Source: CAJMGO01 sp900557305
Lineage (GTDB): Bacteria; Bacillota_I; Bacilli_A; RF39; UBA660
NCBI GenBank assembly: GCA_905212975.1
Contig: CAJMGO010000002.1
Span: 1 to 64,000, forward strand
Length of the DNA: 64,000 nt
Reading direction: 5' to 3'
How positions within the stretch are numbered: the first letter of the stretch is position 1; each line of letters begins with the position of its first letter. The notes under the pieces are model-generated. The model did not search any database and had not been told where the DNA came from. It saw nothing but the letters and a program-made list of their open reading frames with translations. Positions 33,345-41,610 of the stretch are shown here, one piece after another. The position numbers were made by a program, and so were the translations under genes.

Positions 33345-34487
33345 ATGGAGATTTTTGGTAATTCAAAAAAAATACTCATTAATGAAATGAAAAGTATAAG
33401 AGAAGATTTAAATAAATCAACAACAAAAAATGATAAAAATATTATTTTAGATAGCATATGTTCAATAATGAATATATGTAATATAGAGGAATATGAAATG
33501 CCTTTATTACGTAATTTTGAAAAAAAGAATAAAAATATTATTATAAAATCAACAGAAATGTATAATAAATATGAAAATTCACTTTTTAAAGATATTGTTA
33601 AGAATAAAGAATATTATAATGATATATTCTATAAGGCATGTATAACATTGTCAAAAAAATTAAAGAATTTAGAATATCCTATATATGCAGAAGAACGATT
33701 CAGTGAAAAAGAATTATATGAAATGTTACATGATTTTTTTTATGAAAACCACCAAAAAGATATAGAATTTGTTGATTCTATAATAAAAGAGGGAAGAATT
33801 ATTAAAGTGTTAGATGATGGAGATTATTTAGGAATGTGTAATTGTATTTATAAAAATAATCCAATAATAACTATATATTGTCAGAGTAATGAAAAATATA
33901 CATTAGAAGAATTAGTAACAATAATACATGAATTAGGTCATGCAATAGATTTTAAAAATTTATCTTTAAGCAGCACATCAAATACATTAGAAAAATATTT
34001 AATTACATCAAAACTATCAGAATTTAATTCTCAGTTTTATGAAAAACAAGCATATGAATATTTTTTAGAAAAAGGAATAGATAAAAATAGTAATTTAGCC
34101 AATTTTATCGCATTTTATACAGAAATATATAATAATACCTATGAAGCTCTTTTATTTACTACATTGGAAGAAAAAGATATATTAAAAAGACATTATGATT
34201 ATTGCAATATGGAACAATTTTCTAATATACTTTTTACAGATGAAAATCATTTTTATAATCTTGAAAATATTACAGAAACATTAAAATATAGTATTGGTGG
34301 TATATTGGCTATTTATTGTGACGCTAAAATAAAAGAAAACTATGATGAAGGAATAAAAATATATAATAAAATAATGGGTATAAGGACATATGGATTCAAT
34401 ATTAAAACAATGGAGGAACTAAATATAGAACCACAAGAAATTAATAAAGTAATAAAAAAAGAAATAGATAGATTAAGAAAGTTCTAA
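33345..34487 (+). CDS. M3-like zinc metallopeptidase
   Basis: A 380-residue mainly helical protein with the zinc motif IIHELGHAIDF (HExxH near 195) and a downstream Glu-bearing helix (KLSEFNSQFYEKQAYEYFL), as in oligoendopeptidase F/M3 enzymes, although those are ~600 residues. No signal peptide, so cytoplasmic. Start 33345 lies after GGGGGA; the ATG at 33333 overlaps that site. It begins 16 bases after the phosphatidyltransferase and probably shares its transcript. Substrate unknown. Confidence 0.75.
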   Translation: MEIFGNSKKILINEMKSIREDLNKSTTKNDKNIILDSICSIMNICNIEEYEMPLLRNFEKKNKNIIIKSTEMYNKYENSLFKDIVKNKEYYNDIFYKACITLSKKLKNLEYPIYAEERFSEKELYEMLHDFFYENHQKDIEFVDSIIKEGRIIKVLDDGDYLGMCNCIYKNNPIITIYCQSNEKYTLEELVTIIHELGHAIDFKNLSLSSTSNTLEKYLITSKLSEFNSQFYEKQAYEYFLEKGIDKNSNLANFIAFYTEIYNNTYEALLFTTLEEKDILKRHYDYCNMEQFSNILFTDENHFYNLENITETLKYSIGGILAIYCDAKIKENYDEGIKIYNKIMGIRTYGFNIKTMEELNIEPQEINKVIKKEIDRLRKF

Positions 34488-34504
34488 AAAAGAACTTTTT
34501 TTTA
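34478..34504 (+). terminator. Terminator after the M3-like peptidase
   Basis: AAAGTTCT-AAAAA-AGAACTTT with T run; the stop codon is inside. Confidence 0.85.
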
Positions 34505-34544
34505 TCTTTTAAGACATTTAACATATTCATAAAGTATTTAAGCT

Positions 34545-34553
34545 CATATTATA
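34545..34553 (+). promoter_or_regulatory. Possible mother-cell sigma -10 of the coat gene
   Basis: CATATTATA fits the CATAnnnTA -10 shared by SigE and SigK promoters and lies 25 bases before the coat-gene start. I see no convincing -35, so this is tentative. Confidence 0.3.
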
Positions 34554-34577
34554 AACTAGATAAGGGGGAAAATAATT

Positions 34578-34721
34578 ATGTTTAGAAATTGTTGTAATAG
34601 ACAAATGAATATTGGAATGATGCCACAAGGGAATTGTTGTATGGAACAACAAGTAATAGAACCTACTATTACAAAATGTGTAGAAAAAGAGTTTTATCAT
34701 GAAATACCACATGAGTGCTAA
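34578..34721 (+). pseudogene. CotD-like spore coat gene, 5' part (interrupted)
   Basis: Forty-seven codons behind a strong AAGGGGGAA site, Cys- and Met-rich at the start (MFRNCCNRQ, GNCCMEQQ) and ending in EFYHEIPHEC. Codons 1-45 are native; from the CA core at 34710-34711 the frame runs into the mobile element and stops three codons later. Joined to the 3' part at 43424 the frame continues HVCPIHTHVINKHIYKHTY, the His/Cys-rich core of CotD-type inner spore coat proteins. The intact product would be 89 residues. The gene is either broken or reassembled by excision. Confidence 0.85.
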
Positions 34722-34733
34722 GAAAGTGATAAC
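34708..34733 (+). repeat. attL junction of the integrative element
   Basis: Shared core CACA at 34708-34711, then 11 bases, then the arm AAAGTGATAAC at 34723-34733. This is half of the reconstructed attP dyad. Confidence 0.8.
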
Positions 34734-34811
34734 ATATAGAACACATATTGATAAATAAAGGGAAAAGTCAAGATTAGATTTTTTCAAAAATTTAACAAAA
34801 AGGAGTTTTAT

Positions 34812-35036
34812 ATGGTAAAAAATTGGGATTTACGATTTAATCTAACCGAAGATATGAATAATATGATGATAGAACTTTTAATCACTCAACAAATGTTAAA
34901 AGATGATAGAATTGATAAGGAAGATAAAATCTTATTAGAAAATCATAAACAAGAGTTAATGAAAGAGTTTACGCAAGAGTTCAAAAAGAATAACACAAAG
35001 GAGATTAAGCAATACAACGAACTGATGAATAAGTAA
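34812..35036 (+). CDS. Hypothetical protein in the integrative element
   Basis: A 74-residue, highly charged, helical protein (NWDLRFNLTEDMNNMMIELL, QEFKKNNTKEIKQY). No family recognised. AAGGAG precedes the ATG. It is the leftmost gene in the element and the only one on the plus strand near attL, a position often used for recombination directionality factors, but no homology supports that. Confidence 0.6.
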   Translation: MVKNWDLRFNLTEDMNNMMIELLITQQMLKDDRIDKEDKILLENHKQELMKEFTQEFKKNNTKEIKQYNELMNK

Positions 35037-35042
35037 GAAAAT

Positions 35043-35085
35043 AAGAGATAAGCAAGTATCTACATACTTAACTTATCTCTTTTGT
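35043..35085. terminator. Bidirectional terminator between convergent element genes
   Basis: AAGAGATAAG and CTTATCTCTT pair over a 19-base loop, with T-rich sequence following. It overlaps the stop of the 35073 gene. Confidence 0.65.
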
Positions 35086-35381
35086 TTTGGTTTACCATAT
35101 TGTTTAGACAAGTCCATACCTTTAAGACAAGTAAAACAATCAACTGCTATTCTTTTTTGGTGGTCAAGAGATATAAACTTAACTATCTCATCATAATTTC
35201 TTTTAAACATTTCAATAAATTCTCTATCTTTTTGTTTTTCTTCCTCTTGTTGTTTTAGATATTCTTCCATACCATTATTTATTATAAAGTTTAGGTCATA
35301 TTCAAGAGTGCCTTTTTGTGGTTCTTTAAGTCCTAATAAGTCCTCAATATCTAAATCAATACTTACTTTATTATTTGTCAT
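35073..35381 (-). CDS. Hypothetical protein in the integrative element
   Basis: A 102-residue charged protein (LDIEDLLGLKEPQKGTLEYDL, EEYLKQQEEEKQKDREFIEMF) with a C-terminal RIAVDCFTCLKGMDL. Not recognised. It overlaps the upstream HTH gene by 11 bases, so the two form a coupled pair. Confidence 0.65.
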   Translation of the reverse strand: MTNNKVSIDLDIEDLLGLKEPQKGTLEYDLNFIINNGMEEYLKQQEEEKQKDREFIEMFKRNYDEIVKFISLDHQKRIAVDCFTCLKGMDLSKQYGKPKQKR

Positions 35382-35556
35382 TTTGTTTTACCTCCATATT
35401 TTCAATAAGTTTTAAGTATTCAAATTCACTTATTAAATAATTTTTTGATGATTTAATAGCCTTAACCTTTCCTTTATCAATAAGCCCTTTTAAATAGCCA
35501 ATAGAGATATGTAGGCTATCACATACCTCGGCAAGGGTTAAAAATCTTTGTTTCAA
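35371..35556 (-). CDS. Excisionase-like HTH protein
   Basis: A 61-residue MerR/HTH_17-type DNA-binding protein: FLTLAEVCDSLHISIGYLKGLIDKGKVKAIKSS in two halves, then YLISEFEYLKLIEN. This small winged-helix type includes many excisionases and repressors of mobile elements. The start is TTG with AAGGAGG nine bases upstream. A candidate directionality factor for the element's recombinase. Confidence 0.78.
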   Translation of the reverse strand: MKQRFLTLAEVCDSLHISIGYLKGLIDKGKVKAIKSSKNYLISEFEYLKLIENMEVKQNDK

Positions 35557-35667
35557 TATTTCCTCCTTGTGATTATAGGTCGGGGTGGCTTTTGTAGTAA
35601 TTCCTAATCACTTTCTTATAGCAACAGGTTGCCCTAAAATCAAACGACCATACAATTTTTCAAAATA

Positions 35668-35692
35668 AAAAAAGGAACTCGTTAAAGTTCCT
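35668..35692 (-). terminator. Terminator of the DnaB-like ATPase gene
   Basis: On the minus strand AAGGAACT-TTAACG-AGTTCCTT is followed by a T run; it overlaps the stop codon. Confidence 0.8.
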
Positions 35693-36515
35693 TAAATGTG
35701 GCATAATTGCCTAAATATTTTAAATCAAATTGTCCTTTGACACCAAACCTATTTTTTAAAAACTCTATTGTTATGGTGTCCGTATTGTCAGTGAAAGCCA
35801 ATCTATTTGTATTTTCCTTTTGATACATAATTATAAGATAGTCTGCTGTATATTCTATACTACCACTTTCTTTAAATGATGATATATCATTTCTTTTTGC
35901 TCCCTCACGGCTTAAACTACTAATCGCCATAATAGATATGTTGTATTTATTAGCAAGTGCTTTTAATTCTCTTGTAATCATATCTATATTTTGTTTGTCG
36001 TTGCTACTATCACAACATATAAATTGTAAGTAATCAATGATAACAATAACATTACTATTCTTAAACATACGGCTAAAATCGTTTATAGTTTTAGAAATGT
36101 CTTTTATATGAGGCATATTATCAACTATATAAATATTGTTTCCTATTGGCTCATATAAGTCAAAATACGGGTCAATATTTTCAACCTCATTTGACATAAA
36201 GTCATTTGGTGTATGACTTGTTAAGTCGTTATCTAAATAAGATATTCTACTTAATGACTTTGATACTAATTCATATTTAGTTAGTTCCAAAGAGATAAAT
36301 AATATCTTTGTATTTTCTTCTTTTGCCATATTGTCGGCTAATTGTAGAGCAAGAGTTGTTTTTCCTAACCCAGTATTTGCTCCTATGATAGTTAAGCCTT
36401 TTGGTAAACCACCACCATAAATATCATTTAATTTCGTTATACCTGTTGGTATCTTTCTTATATTACTTTCATTAGAAATATAATTCTTATAATTTTCTTT
36501 TGTCAATGTTTCCAT
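35682..36515 (-). CDS. DnaB-like replicative helicase ATPase (C-terminal domain only)
   Basis: A 277-residue RecA-fold ATPase equal to the helicase domain of DnaB. Walker A GANTGLGKT at 45-53, LFISLELTKYELVSKSLS, Walker B VIVIIDYLQF, then AISSLSREGAKR and GSIEYTADYLIIMY. The N-terminal primase-binding domain of DnaB is absent. Likely loads or unwinds at the element's own origin, together with the 36757 gene. AAGGAGG site. Confidence 0.85.
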   Translation of the reverse strand: METLTKENYKNYISNESNIRKIPTGITKLNDIYGGGLPKGLTIIGANTGLGKTTLALQLADNMAKEENTKILFISLELTKYELVSKSLSRISYLDNDLTSHTPNDFMSNEVENIDPYFDLYEPIGNNIYIVDNMPHIKDISKTINDFSRMFKNSNVIVIIDYLQFICCDSSNDKQNIDMITRELKALANKYNISIMAISSLSREGAKRNDISSFKESGSIEYTADYLIIMYQKENTNRLAFTDNTDTITIEFLKNRFGVKGQFDLKYLGNYATFKEL

Positions 36516-36612
36516 TTTGGTTTCCTCCTTTTATGTCTTATAAAATAAGTAAGTATTATATAAGTGTATGTTTTTATTTTATTATTTGTAAAAATTAGAT
36601 TAGAGATATACA

Positions 36613-36639
36613 AGCACCACTCTGTAAAGAGTGAGTGCT
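36613..36639. repeat. Inverted repeat in the replication-module spacer
   Basis: AGCACCACTC and GAGTGaGTGCT form a ten-pair stem with one bulged A and a six-base loop. It lies in the 241-bp non-coding, AT-rich gap between the ATPase and the probable initiator gene, a plausible origin or operator. Confidence 0.5.
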
Positions 36640-36756
36640 ATATATAATATACTTATTATATTTAAGAGTTTTTAGCCTCTTATAATTCCTTTATTTATAA
36701 GACTTTATCTTAAATTGTATCTACATATCAAACCAAAATATCTACTAAAACTTGCT

Positions 36757-37554
36757 TTAATTTCTACACTCTAAAATTATTTTACTATTTATAAAAGAGT
36801 TGTAAGTAGTTGGCTCATTGTCATATTTCCAAGTGTAATTAAGTAATTCGCACCAATAGTCCATATTTTTTCTAAATGGTTCTAATATATTTCTTGATAC
36901 TTGCTTACTCTTATCTAAATCATCATAACAAGGTAGAATAGGACAATATTTTGTTATTTCTTTTATTGAAATTATGTTTTTATATTTCTTGTTATAATTC
37001 ACTTGTCTATGAAATATAACACGGGTTGCCATAAATAAACTATGATGATATTTTGTTATATTCATATTAAATAACTCATTAGGTAGTTGTAAGGTTAATC
37101 TATTATAACCAAGTAAAGTTAAATAATCTTTATTAAAACTAATTGTTATACTACCTTTTGTAGTGGAGTAATCATCTATAATACAACAACTTCGTGTATC
37201 AGTAGTATATCCTTTATTGTTCTTCTTACCTTTAAAATAATAATAATTAAATCTTATCGCTTTTAAATATTCAAGTGATGATATTATATAAGCCTTTTTA
37301 GTCGTTTTTAAGGCATTTAGAAAGACTTTTGTATCAAGTGTTATTACATTATCTCTTAAAGCATTTTGACTTAATAAACTACCTAAATAAAGGTATAGTT
37401 TATATGTTATTAAGTCGTTAGTTGTTCCTATGTAATCATCACTCAATTTAATAGCAAAATCTCTTTCAAATATAGTATGTTCCTTTGAATATTTTACCCT
37501 AATAATATTTAAGTGTAATTTATTAGCATATCTATTTTGATAAATGCTATACAT
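36757..37554 (-). CDS. Probable replication initiation protein of the element
   Basis: A 265-residue protein, not matched to a named family. The pattern of an N-terminal beta/alpha part (FERDFAIKLSDDYIG), helical winged-helix-like segments (LITYKLYLYLGSLLSQNA, LDTKVFLNALKTTKKAYIISSLEYLKAI) and a basic second half resembles Rep_3/RepA-type initiators. Position directly upstream of a DnaB-like ATPase with an AT-rich gap supports this, as inference. AAAGGAGG site. Confidence 0.5.
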   Translation of the reverse strand: MYSIYQNRYANKLHLNIIRVKYSKEHTIFERDFAIKLSDDYIGTTNDLITYKLYLYLGSLLSQNALRDNVITLDTKVFLNALKTTKKAYIISSLEYLKAIRFNYYYFKGKKNNKGYTTDTRSCCIIDDYSTTKGSITISFNKDYLTLLGYNRLTLQLPNELFNMNITKYHHSLFMATRVIFHRQVNYNKKYKNIISIKEITKYCPILPCYDDLDKSKQVSRNILEPFRKNMDYWCELLNYTWKYDNEPTTYNSFINSKIILECRN

Positions 37555-37637
37555 ATTTTTCCTCCTTTTAATTTTTACAATTTAATTTTAATATTCTTTG
37601 GTAGAGTGTGAAAAGTATTTGAGTTTTACAAAGGTGC

Positions 37638-37808
37638 CTAATTTTTGTTAAAAATAAAAACAATGGAATCTAATTGATCTTGTGAAAAGTAATATCTATT
37701 CCCAATTTTAGTATAAGATACCTCATTATTACTGACCCAACTATATAATGTTTTATATGATACACCAACTATCTTACAAGCCTTTTTCAATGGTATTAAG
37801 TCTTTGAT
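37638..37808 (-). CDS. Small HTH (excisionase/MerR-type) protein without ATG
   Basis: An open frame of about 56 codons reads LIPLKKACKIVGVSYKTLYSW then KIGNRYYFSQDQLDSIV, a clear HTH_17-type DNA-binding domain. GGAGGTGG stands upstream but the best-placed codon is ATC (37806-37808); a TTG eight codons later would remove part of helix 1. Too short for long-ORF filters. A second directionality-factor candidate, or a decayed gene. Confidence 0.6.
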   Translation of the reverse strand: MKDLIPLKKACKIVGVSYKTLYSWVSNNEVSYTKIGNRYYFSQDQLDSIVFIFNKN

Positions 37809-37916
37809 ATTACCACCTCCTCATATATATAGTGGTAAATAAAAGACTTTTCTCTAATTTTGTATATTTTTGTTAAAGAAAAAGCATATAAGCACTTTAC
37901 CTATATACTTTATTTT

Positions 37917-38513
37917 TTATAAAACATTATTTTTTATTTCTTCACTATTTAATATATAGCCAACTAAATATTTTTCACTTGATGAGGCAATACATAATTT
38001 TGTAGGTTCAAAAGGTATAGAAGAATAAACCATAGAAACTGAACTAACTTGATTTAATGGTATATTAACCTCTGCTATATGAAATAATACTTTTACTTTC
38101 CCATATATTTTTTCATTATCAACAACAAGTTCTTGTTTTAGATAGTTTTTCATTGCTATATATACAAGAATAGCCCAAATAATTCCAATAGCCCAAGTTA
38201 TAAAACCAATAGCACCAAAAGATTCCATTCCCGTCATTCTTCCTGTATTAGAGTTATAATATGTTGAATAAGAAGAAAAAATATTTCCTAAAATAATACC
38301 ACTAACAAAGAATATAACTATTATCAATATAATTTTTATAGTGCTATTTTTTTTAATAAGATTTTTATCAAATATTGCTTTTATATTTTCCCCATCTTTT
38401 TTAGTATCATTTTTCTTTCCCTTTTCCTCTTCAATAGGGCAACCACAATGAATACATTTCGTTGCCTTATCACTTATTTCTTTTCCACACTCATTACATT
38501 TAATTAAAGCCAT
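37917..38513 (-). CDS. Zinc-ribbon membrane protein with PH-like C-terminal domain
   Basis: A 198-residue protein: N-terminal zinc ribbon CNECGKEI...CIHCGCPI, charged linker, two membrane helices (about 57-77 and 95-117), then a beta-rich bacterial PH-like domain (VVDNEKIYGKVKVLFHIAEVNI in two parts, LNQVSSVSMVYSS). Start could also be a GTG nine bases earlier at 38522, which sits nearer AAAGGAG. Function unknown; similar proteins are common next to phage satellites. Confidence 0.72.
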   Translation of the reverse strand: MALIKCNECGKEISDKATKCIHCGCPIEEEKGKKNDTKKDGENIKAIFDKNLIKKNSTIKIILIIVIFFVSGIILGNIFSSYSTYYNSNTGRMTGMESFGAIGFITWAIGIIWAILVYIAMKNYLKQELVVDNEKIYGKVKVLFHIAEVNIPLNQVSSVSMVYSSIPFEPTKLCIASSSEKYLVGYILNSEEIKNNVL

Positions 38514-38536
38514 ATAAACCACATACTCCTTTCGTA

Positions 38537-38562
38537 AAATATATAAGCAAGTTGCCTATATA
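38537..38562 (-). terminator. Hairpin after the lipoprotein gene
   Basis: Minus strand TATATAGGCAACTTGCTTATATA followed by TTTTAC. A similar hairpin-like sequence occurs after the 37917 gene at about 37886-37912. Confidence 0.45.
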
Positions 38563-38964
38563 CTATTTAACTTTTGTAAAAATATAATCTTTGTTTTCAA
38601 TTTCGTTATCTGATAAATCAGTATTATGTAATTTTTCAACATAATCTAAAATATCATTAGAACATTTTACTTGTTTTAAAGTATTCTCATCTTTAAGTTT
38701 TAAACACATAATAGGGTAAGAACTACCCGGTATCACTCTTAATATTTCATCGTTTTTAATGAAAATACTATTATCGCCAAGAACGAAATCTAAATTGATA
38801 TAATCTTTGTTAATAACAATATTACTATTGAAACTGCTTTCATCTTCACCTACATAATTAGTAATTTCCCAAGACCCATAAAACTTATCATAATTTTTTC
38901 CACAACCACAAACTCCTAATAGTATTATTCCACATAGCATAAATAAACTTATTTTCTTTTTCAT
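38563..38964 (-). CDS. Small lipoprotein
   Basis: A 133-residue protein with a type II signal peptide (MKKKISLFMLCGIILLGVCGC, 21 residues written as MKKKISLFML plus CGIILLGVCGC) and a Cys at the lipobox. The mature part contains FYGSWEITNYVG and CLKLKDENTLKQVKC, a lipocalin-like small domain. Anchored outside the cell. Role in the element unknown. AAAGGAG site. Confidence 0.75.
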   Translation of the reverse strand: MKKKISLFMLCGIILLGVCGCGKNYDKFYGSWEITNYVGEDESSFNSNIVINKDYINLDFVLGDNSIFIKNDEILRVIPGSSYPIMCLKLKDENTLKQVKCSNDILDYVEKLHNTDLSDNEIENKDYIFTKVK

Positions 38965-39075
38965 AAAACATACTCCTTTCCTATAATCTATTATACCATA
39001 TATTTTTCTTTTTGTCGTTAGCTGTAAGACATATTTTTTGCTTATTTTTTGGGAAAATATTATTAGGTGGTATTT

Positions 39076-39354
39076 ATGGCAAAAGAAAGTAGTAAATATA
39101 ATGATGATTATTATTATAAGTTAGCAAGACTAAATATTAAAAAGTATAGAAACATAAAGAACTATACTACACAAGAATTAGCCGACAAATGCGACTTAAC
39201 ACATCAATTTATTAGAGATTTAGAGTGTATTAAACTAACAAGGCGACCAAGACTTGATACATTAGGTAGAATCGCAAATGCTCTTGATATAGATATTAGA
39301 GAATTATTTGAACCAATAGAAGAGGATACAAAAAATAAGAGTGATGAAGAATAA
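39076..39354 (+). CDS. Xre-family HTH regulator of the element
   Basis: A 92-residue Cro/C1-type DNA-binding protein: LARLNIKKYRNIKNYTTQ, ELADKCDLTHQFIRDLE, LGRIANALDIDIRELFEP. Start 39076 follows AGGTGG; an in-frame GTG at 39067 overlaps that site. It is divergent from the lipoprotein/zinc-ribbon/replication genes, so it is the likely repressor of the leftward operon. Confidence 0.85.
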   Translation: MAKESSKYNDDYYYKLARLNIKKYRNIKNYTTQELADKCDLTHQFIRDLECIKLTRRPRLDTLGRIANALDIDIRELFEPIEEDTKNKSDEE

Positions 39355-39374
39355 AATCTTTTATCACTCTTTTA
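39339..39374 (+). terminator. Terminator after the element's xre gene
   Basis: AAGAGTGAT and ATCACTCTT pair across the stop codon region and are followed by TTATT. Confidence 0.6.
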
Positions 39375-39491
39375 TTATGATAGAATCTTATTTTAAGCCT
39401 TTTTAGGTGGTGTATTAAGGTAAAAACAATTAAATCTATTATTTATATATGAAAAGGCTTTTTGCCGTTAAAACAAGCCTTAAAAGGTTGG

Positions 39492-39944
39492 TTATTTATT
39501 ACCATCTATTCTTTCTTTTAACTCATCTAAAACTGTTTTCCAGTTTTCATCTAATTCAAAGTGTTTTAAACCTTTTTTTATATCAAGTATATTTCCTATA
39601 AAAACTCTTGAACATATTTCTTCATAAGCCTTTTGTGTATCATATTCTTTCTCGTATGCTTTAAAATAATCAGGTAAAACACCAATTAAATCGTATGCTC
39701 CTTTTATAATTGACCTTAACAATCTTAAACTTTTGTATTTTGTAATTTCATCAGTAGAGTTTATATCAAAATCAAAGTCTAAATCATATACTTTATATGT
39801 TCTTTGAATATAAGGTATAATATACTTTTTTATATTGCTATCTAATAAAGTTTTATCAACACAAGAATATAAGTTTTCTTTTTCTATTTTATCTTGTTCT
39901 ATTAAGTCATCACATAATAAATCTAATACATTTATCTTTTTCAT
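39492..39944 (-). CDS. Hypothetical protein (150 aa) in the integrative element
   Basis: A soluble, acidic protein with helical pattern (NVLDLLCDDLIEQDKIEKEN, YKSLRLLRSIIKGAYDLIG). No family recognised. It follows the 39946-40851 gene by one base, so the two are one transcription unit and probably work together. Confidence 0.65.
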   Translation of the reverse strand: MKKINVLDLLCDDLIEQDKIEKENLYSCVDKTLLDSNIKKYIIPYIQRTYKVYDLDFDFDINSTDEITKYKSLRLLRSIIKGAYDLIGVLPDYFKAYEKEYDTQKAYEEICSRVFIGNILDIKKGLKHFELDENWKTVLDELKERIDGNK

Positions 39945-39945
39945 A

Positions 39946-40851
39946 TTAGCTATTCCTTTCGTAATACTCTTTAAATTGTTCTATAATATCTTTTAACTCT
40001 TTGTATGCTATATCAATGTTATCATCACTTATATTTTGAGATATACCTTTTAATCTATTAAATACATTAACATAGGTAATATCTTTTACAATAGATATAT
40101 CTTGTATTAGATAACTCTCTGAAAGATAAAAGTTAAAAATATTTAAAACTGCTTTATCTTTATATGTTTGGTAATCTATAATGGCATTATTTAAGTCTTT
40201 AACTCTATTAAGCGTATCAAAAATAAAATATAATTGCTCTGGATCTTTGTTTAAATCAATTCCTGTTCTTTTATAGTAATCACTTATAAATTTATCATTG
40301 AGTTGTTTTTGTTTTTCACTATCAAATAATGTGCTACTTTTAATATCTAAATTGACCATAAACTTAAAATTAACTTTTTTAGCCAATTTATCATTTGCTA
40401 CTTTATGATACATCATTTTTTTACTATCAACTAACATATCAAAATTAACCTTATCTAAAATATCTATTAACATATCAACATAAGTTTCAAGTGGTTTTAT
40501 GTTATATTTTATATTTCTTGATTTACACTCATTTATTTCATCTACAATACTCTCAATATTGTCATATAATAAGATACAATTACTATCATAGCATTTTCTT
40601 ATCTTGTTCTTGTATTTGTTAAGATAACTATTAAGCAAATGAAGTATGTTATTTATTTTACTTGTTAAAGGAACATAGTTTAATGAAAATAACATATTGT
40701 TAAGAGATATAATAGTGTTATATGTTTCATATACTAACTCGTATTGTAGTGGGTAGTCTTTTATTTTTATATTAAAAGCACTCTCAAACTTTCTCATATA
40801 GATAGATTTATTAAAATATTTCTTGTCAAGTTTATTGTGATATTTTCCCAT
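39946..40851 (-). CDS. Hypothetical helical protein (301 aa) in the integrative element
   Basis: A long, nearly all-helical protein with many Asn, Lys, Ile and Leu heptad-like stretches (YETYNTIISLNNMLFSL, ILHLLNSYLNKYKNKIRK, ELKDIIEQFKEYYERNS). No catalytic motif or membrane segment visible and no family recognised. Start 40851 is chosen for AAGGAG upstream; a 29-residue extension has no site. As cargo with its 150-residue partner it might serve the element or the host. Confidence 0.65.
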   Translation of the reverse strand: MGKYHNKLDKKYFNKSIYMRKFESAFNIKIKDYPLQYELVYETYNTIISLNNMLFSLNYVPLTSKINNILHLLNSYLNKYKNKIRKCYDSNCILLYDNIESIVDEINECKSRNIKYNIKPLETYVDMLIDILDKVNFDMLVDSKKMMYHKVANDKLAKKVNFKFMVNLDIKSSTLFDSEKQKQLNDKFISDYYKRTGIDLNKDPEQLYFIFDTLNRVKDLNNAIIDYQTYKDKAVLNIFNFYLSESYLIQDISIVKDITYVNVFNRLKGISQNISDDNIDIAYKELKDIIEQFKEYYERNS

Positions 40852-40915
40852 AGTATCAACTCCTTGGTTATATACTATATCAATTATATAGACCTCGTGT
40901 CTGCTCCCAAAATGA

Positions 40916-40943
40916 AAAAAAGTGATATTTTTTATCACTTTTT
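40916..40943 (-). terminator. Terminator of the 41043-41294 gene
   Basis: On the minus strand AAAAAGTGATA and TATCACTTTTTTTT form a stem with a T run. Confidence 0.7.
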
Positions 40944-40944
40944 A

Positions 40945-40987
40945 ACTTAATTAGGTAATTTTGGGTAAAAGAACAGCCTAATTAAGT
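40945..40987. repeat. 11-bp inverted repeat
   Basis: ACTTAATTAGG at 40945-40955 and its perfect complement CCTAATTAAGT at 40977-40987, separated by 21 bases, between two minus-strand genes. It could be an operator or a second hairpin. Confidence 0.5.
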
Positions 40988-41042
40988 ATATAATTGCTTG
41001 ATTTAGTCTGATTTAGTTTGAATGGAGTATAACTAAGAAATA

Positions 41043-41294
41043 TTATAATTGGCTAATCCGTGTATATTTGTCGTATTTAGCCTCGATAGTTTTACAAAGA
41101 CTATCGATTCTATTTTCAATATTATTTTTTGAATTATTATTTTCATATTCCATATTTAGGTATTTTAAGAACTTATTTACAAGTATATTATTCGGCTCCT
41201 TTCCAGTATGTTTCATAATACTTAACTTTATAAGTTCTTTTTTTATTGTAGTAGTATCTACAAACATTTCATTTTCATTTAATTCGTTATTCAT
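41043..41294 (-). CDS. Hypothetical protein (83 aa) in the integrative element
   Basis: A charged helical protein (NELNENEMFVDTTTIKKELI, MKHTGKEPNNILVNKFLKYL). Not recognised. AAGGAAA site. It ends upstream of its own terminator. Confidence 0.6.
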   Translation of the reverse strand: MNNELNENEMFVDTTTIKKELIKLSIMKHTGKEPNNILVNKFLKYLNMEYENNNSKNNIENRIDSLCKTIEAKYDKYTRISQL

Positions 41295-41610
41295 TTTTCA
41301 ATTTTTCCTTTCTTATATTTTCATTCACAAAGGTTGGTTCCTTGCCTTTGTGATTTCATCTTATCAAAGTTTTTTTCAAAAAAATATAGTTTTTAAGCCA
41401 CTTTTTTACTATTGTTTTTACTTATTTTTGTCCGAAATAATAGTACTTTTTCGTATTTTTTCTTTTATTTTCAAAAGGTCTATTTTTCAAATAGCCTTTT
41501 TTTCGTATTCGTTTTAAATTTTTATTGTTGTTATTCTAATTGTGCTTAAGCAAGAAACGAAAGGATTTAATAAAAATCTTATGTCGGCATAAGTTTAATT
41601 AGGTGAACTT
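41295..41610. other. 316-base non-coding region before the recombinase unit
   Basis: T-rich and without a credible gene. It contains a hairpin CACAAAGG/CCTTTGTG (41326-41352) with an 11-base loop, and a plus-strand terminator AAAGGtCTATTT-TTC-AAATAGCCTTTTTTT (41473-41503), in two arms, which would insulate the recombinase unit from leftward transcription or attenuate it. Confidence 0.6.

Noticed and set aside
40880..40915. Possible tRNA or attachment-site fragment near GACCTCGTGTCTGCTCCC
   Set aside because: No cloverleaf can be drawn and the element's ends lie elsewhere.
41068..41517. 149-codon plus-strand frame, hydrophobic
   Set aside because: It overlaps the 41043-41294 gene antisense, has no ribosome site, and its Phe/Ser-rich composition is what AT-rich non-coding DNA gives.
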